A stretch of DNA of 64,000 bases from Saxidomus purpurata (Eukaryota > Mollusca > Bivalvia > Venerida > Veneridae), in assembly GCA_022818135.1 (NCBI GenBank), contig JAFMSR010000019.1:33330362-33394361 (forward strand). The letters run 5' to 3'. Position 1 is the first letter of the stretch. Every line of letters starts with the position of its first letter. Of this stretch, positions 59,564 to 64,000 are shown piece by piece. The translations under genes were made by a program, and so were the position numbers. Below the pieces are notes generated by a model. The model was not told the origin of the DNA. It ran no database searches and saw only the letters and a program-made list of their open reading frames with translations.

Positions 59564-61619
59564 TATAGAGAGAGTAAAAACACGATCTATTTCATCAACT
59601 GCTTTCCGTACTGTATGCAATCCCTTCGCATCCTTTAGAGAAGTTTGGTCAGTATTTCGTCAGTACCAGCGATAAAATCCGAAGTTAAAATTACTGTTTC
59701 CAGGCGCCTACATTTTAGATACATTTCTCTAATTAAACCGAGATTGACTGAGCATGTAAAAAGCACTATTGATTTGGGTTGAGATAAAAGGCATCGTGTT
59801 TGGGAAATATCCAGTTCAATTGATGCATAATTACTGACAATTTTAAGATTGCATGAAAATGGAAATTAATTGTTTCAATGTCTCAAAATGATCCCACTTT
59901 GCTCTGAATAATTCTAGGGCTAATAGCGCCGCGATTTATTTCCATGTTGAATTCTTTTTTTATTATATGCTAAGGGGAAAAAAATGTTGAGTCTGTATTA
60001 GAAATCGGTGCGAACTTGAAGCATCTTGTGCATGTAATGTATATTAGCGAGAAAGTTAAAACTGTAACACTTGCTTTGTGAGAAGCGAAGTAAAGGCGTG
60101 TCTAAATGTAATACCAATATGAGTCCTGCTGTGCGAAAGTCAACCTTGAGATGTAAAGTAATTACAAAAAAAAAAATAATAAAAGAAGAGTACTGTTTTC
60201 GAAGAAACTTTCGCGAAAAATATATTTTATATGTAATGTACAAAAAAGACACGATTTTAAGTCTTCATTATACTTTCCGAAAACAATGAACAAGTATAAA
60301 GGATAAATTATTCGCGTATTCTAAAGTTCTAAAACTGGCCTCAGTGAATATATTGAAAATAAATTACACGCGAAAAAAATGGTTTACAGTATTTTATTGA
60401 CTAATCTAACATTCAGCTACATAACAGCATAACAAATCCACATGTCTTTTTACAAAATGTTAGTGATTTATCTATATTTGTTTCTAGAATTAAATTCAAA
60501 AGCGAACATAATCAAGAAATGTATAGCATCCCTATGTCTCAATTGACTTTATTTCCTTATATCTAAACCGTCTATAAAACTTAAATATTTGTCTTATATT
60601 GGAATTTTGTGTGTCTACCAGAAACATGATTGCAAGCGCGCAATACAGATTTCTCAAAAAATCCAAGTAAAATATCCGTATTGGATATCAGTGTTTTCTA
60701 ATGTTTTGATAATGATAGAATGCTCTCAACAGGAATAGACTGGTCTCTATGGAGTTAGAAGATTCCCTCATATTAAAATGTTTCTGATGATATGCTGATC
60801 TTAAAAAAGATGAAATTCTTGTGCATTGTTGTGATGCAACATGAACATGGATATACGCGTATACAGATGATTTGTTTAGAACAGAAAATGTAGAAAAAGA
60901 AGTGAAAAGGAGAAAGGACTTATATTTTAGAGAATAAAAATAAACGAAATGATGGATAAAAGATCGTGAAGGAAGAAAAGATTTGAGTGAAGGGGTAAAT
61001 TGAAAATATTAGGGATGTTAAACGGTTTCTTTACGGAGAATTCAATGATTATGTTTATTACCTATCGTCGGGTGTTGTATAATATTTGGATTAAACGTAA
61101 TGTGTCATTTGGCTATAGTTTTCTTGATGCAATGTACTGTACGGCGAAAAAAACTTTTGCTTTTCCCCTTTTGTCGAACAGCACTTCATAAGATTTGACC
61201 ATTGCGTACTGAACGGATCATTTGGTAATGTGGCGTTTTCATTTCATACTTTAAATAAAGTGAACAAAAATGATATATAAGCAATTTATTTTTCCGGTAA
61301 AGATAAATGCATGTGAGTTATCTGGGTAAATTGTCAATATGTTTTGCCAAGTATTATTTCCAAGAATCGGATCATAATTTGGTGCTCTGTACAAATGTAA
61401 GTGTCTAAAGACATGCAACCAGTAACGGAAGACAACCGCTTAGATGTCCAGGTGTAAAAAAAGCGGTATGTGAACGTAGAAATTGTCTGAACGAAACATG
61501 AATCAATCTGGATTATAAGAATAATGAAAACAATACAGAAAAAAAGGCAATACTTCAATGAGTGTTTATTTTCATCGTTTTTTATATCGCTGTGTGTATT
61601 TAAAAGTCTAGTTTAATAG
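59564..61619 (+). other. No feature seen
   Basis: AT-rich; frames at 59998-60289 overlap on both strands and look accidental. The same holds for 61758-62646 and for 63785-64000. Confidence 0.4.
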
Positions 61620-61757
61620 AGCGTAATAATAAAATGCAGGAAAGCTTTTGTTAAAATGAACATTTCAAAACGTTCACCAGTTTGTTTGACAAAAGTAAAA
61701 ATGACTGTGTGGGAACGAAAAACCGACGATTCAGAAGAAAGAGAATTATTACAATTG
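61620..61757 (+). CDS. Candidate third coding exon, weak
   Basis: An open frame rich in Lys and Glu ends at a consensus donor (gtaagt at 61758) in phase 0. If the AG at 61618-61619 is the acceptor, the exon is 138 nt (46 codons) and phase 0 at both ends, in keeping with the two better exons. That acceptor is poor: it sits in TTTAATAG with a mediocre pyrimidine tract. Two other AGs (61638-61639, and 61679-61680 in TTCACCAG) give incompatible phases. The last residues (DDSEERELLQL) look like charged disordered or coiled-coil protein. It could be chance. Confidence 0.3.
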
Positions 61758-62646
61758 GTAAGTTTTGTATACATGAAAAATTATTACACTGTAATGAATA
61801 AGAAAGTGAGCATTAATAACAACTATTGTGAGATAAATCGCGATCAATCCATTAATTGTACAACAACAAATTTAGAGGGATTATTAAATATTTTTTAACG
61901 GAAGTGCAACATATTGAAAACAAAGGTTTTACCGCTAATTACTGACACTTTATGTCAAGTAATCCATTTTGTAATACTTTCTACTATTTATGTTATTGAA
62001 GTAAGTTAATTTGACACCAGGTGAGGGAATGCATCTTTCAACAATAACAGATTGGATTCGGACACAATACGTCGTATTTCATTTTATTATTGTATATCTG
62101 TCTCGATATTGTGATGGTGATTTTTTTTACCAGAAACGGTTACCTGGTAACGTCTCCAGAATTCAGATACGCAAAACAGTATTCATGATATACGTAACTG
62201 TTGCAATAAATTCAGTACTGTAACAATTATTTCAAGGGATTTCAATTATTAGAGTTGATGACTGTCGTAGTATGCTATAAAGATATTTGTAGTTGAAAAT
62301 GGTGTCATATTTGCTAAGGTATTTTTTTCAAATATTGATGAAATATACCAGCGTATTAGCAACAATATGATAGGAATAATGTAAAACAAATGTATGTCAT
62401 AACAAAGAATGCGGGTTATCTAACAATTCAACTGTAGATAATTACACCAATTCGGATAACATAGACGCTGAAACCTGTATAGTATTCATCATGTAAATCA
62501 GGTTATAAAAACTGTTCATGGTTTATACCCGTATTACTTTCAATACACAATTCTCTAGACACCGAGTGTCTGTCAACTGCTTTCAAGTTTCTTACCATAA
62601 ACAGTTCGTCGCAAAAAAAGGTGATACTCATCTTCTCTAATATATA

Positions 62647-63038
62647 TTAAAGGGGCACTCCCTACATCTAGCAGATTAAAGGGGCACTCCCTACATCTAG
62701 CAGATTAAAGGGGCACTCCCTACATCTAGCAGATTATACTCTCGAAACATAGAGTTTGTGTTCAATTAACGTAAAATGATCAATACGTAATTTTAAAAAA
62801 AAAATTTTTGGCGAAAAAGACCTTATCTCACCACAATTAATCAATAAAGAAGCTTTCTGTAATAAATCGCATCCACCCATTAATTGTACAACAACAACTC
62901 TACAACTCTAGTATATATTAAACCGCTGATTTTATCAATAATGACTGGAATGCATAGCTGAAACTTTTAGGTGAAGTCTATGAATTACGTTGTGAATGTT
63001 ATTAAGTTCGACATCATTTAGAGGGTATGCCCATTTAA
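62647..63038 (+). mobile_element. M2 element with a triplicated terminus
   Basis: The first 29 bp, beginning TTAAAGGGGCACTCCCTAC, occurs three times in tandem at 62647, 62676 and 62705, exact in all three. A full M2 interior follows, ending GAGGGTATGCCCATTTAA. Confidence 0.75.
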
Positions 63039-63784
63039 GAGGCACTTCCTAAAACTGGTGTCAAATAAAATAATTTCAAAAGCATAAATAATAGAAAGTT
63101 TGCAAGTAGTATTACCTAACAATTTTTTTTATCTATATACGTTCCAGTTATCACCGATAACACCTAAACAACGATCAAATTACATGAAAACCTCATTTTC
63201 CTATATGTCTGCACAATACTGGAACAATACTCCTACAAATATTCGCTCAGTTACATCTTTGAGCTATTCAAACAGTCACTGAAAAACTATCTTTTAAGCA
63301 GATGTAATTAAATATTTTTATTATCCGATAGATGTTTGTTAGGTATAAATGCGATTATTTATTTTCAATTCTTGAGTGATTGTCGTTTCAATGTGTAAAT
63401 GGAGTATGAAATCATTTTTCCTTTTCCATGTTACAGAAGGCCATGTTTGAACTAAGATGTTGTAAATATTTTGTTTGCATATCTGTACAGTTACCTTCTT
63501 AAAAAAAGAATTTATTATTATTATTATTATTATTATTACATAACCAGCGTTTTAAAGTACGTTGCAGTAGTACCCTTATATGTAAAGTTGTTGTTGTACA
63601 ATTAATGTTCGGAGAGCGCTTCATTACAAAAGGTCTCTATGTTGATTATTTGCCGTGATAGAATAAGGCAATTATAAATAGTGTTCTTTGAAAATGTATT
63701 CATTTATTTTCTTAGTACGTACATTGAATACATTATTTATGTTTGGCGATTATACTTTGCTACATGTAGGGAGTGCCCTTTTAA
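63034..63784 (-). mobile_element. M2 second-subfamily element split by a LINE end
   Basis: Starts TTTAAGAGGCACTTCCTA, overlapping the TTTAA end of the preceding M2, and closes GGGAGTGCCCTTTTAA. The interior is interrupted between about 63160 and 63537 by a retroelement 3' end. Confidence 0.6.
63160..63537 (+). mobile_element. LINE 3' end (CR1/Jockey-like C-terminus and ATT tail)
   Basis: Encodes a piece resembling the C-terminus of non-LTR retrotransposon reverse transcriptases (YMKTSFSYMSAQYWNN..P..IRS). A frame change at about 63272 separates it from a matching LFKQSLKNYLL-type end. About 230 bp of AT-rich 3' UTR and a (ATT)n tail at 63512-63537 follow. Severely 5' truncated and inactive. 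Clade is inferred from the motif style only. Confidence 0.65.
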
Positions 63785-64000
63785 TGCGGAGCAAAACTTT
63801 TATTTCGCAATGTTAATACTTCCGAAATTCTTTTTCGTCCTTTAATAACTGAGGTTTTATTAAAATTGGGTGTACATCACGTGTAACATTAGTGCACTTG
63901 TGTTTTATATTAGTATGTCGTGTTAGGAAAACATTAAAACCTTCCGAAGATAATGTCGAAGACAAAGCTGTCTCATAAAAGGAAATTGACATTGCGGAAA

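Overview
This is AT-rich eukaryotic DNA, almost certainly from a marine bivalve mollusc. The grounds are the repeats: a tRNA-headed SINE with a V-SINE-type central domain, inverted-terminal elements that carry (GTCC)n-like microsatellites and 145-178 bp tandem units, and dense small foldback elements with TTAA-like ends. Nothing looks bacterial: there are no operons, no ribosome binding sites and no long ORFs apart from one exon. Most short ORFs here are chance frames or run through repeats. The organism is inferred from repeat style, not from a marker gene.

Only one protein-coding gene is supported. Its first coding exon (exon 15993-16877, ATG at 16047) encodes 277 residues of an acidic, serine-rich, probably disordered protein and ends in a clean donor at 16878. 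A second exon (58101-58214, 38 codons) has a good acceptor and donor and is in the same phase 0, which implies an intron of about 41 kb. A weaker third candidate ends at 61757. I do not recognise the protein. Most of the window is therefore intron, plus about 16 kb of upstream DNA.

The rest is repeat. (1) M1: foldback element of about 350 bp with ends TTAAAGCTGCTCGCTCTCAG, about 18 copies or fragments. (2) M2: foldback element of about 380 bp with ends like TTAAAGGGGCACTCCCTA, about 14 copies. (3) R1: a retroelement with one fixed 3' end and variable 5' truncation, 8 pieces. (4) R4: small element with ends AAGTCCCAG, 6 copies. (5) P and Q elements: inverted termini around tandem arrays (32.9, 34.2, 42.8, 46.0, 48.2, 54.9 and 57.6 kb). 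(6) SINEs at 12.9 and 38.96 kb, pogo-like small elements, and a LINE 3' end at 63.2 kb.

Two regions show layered duplication. At 34.0-39.6 kb a segment exists in two to three copies, one of which is split by an 834-bp element that itself carries the V-SINE. At 40.2-54.5 kb, segments I call X, Z and Y recur in the same order and orientation, the remains of a tandem array of roughly 2 kb units interrupted by mobile elements. Three X copies keep an octamer-like box, a TATA-like box and a GACC/GGTC palindrome at identical spacing. This array is the best candidate in the window for something undescribed.
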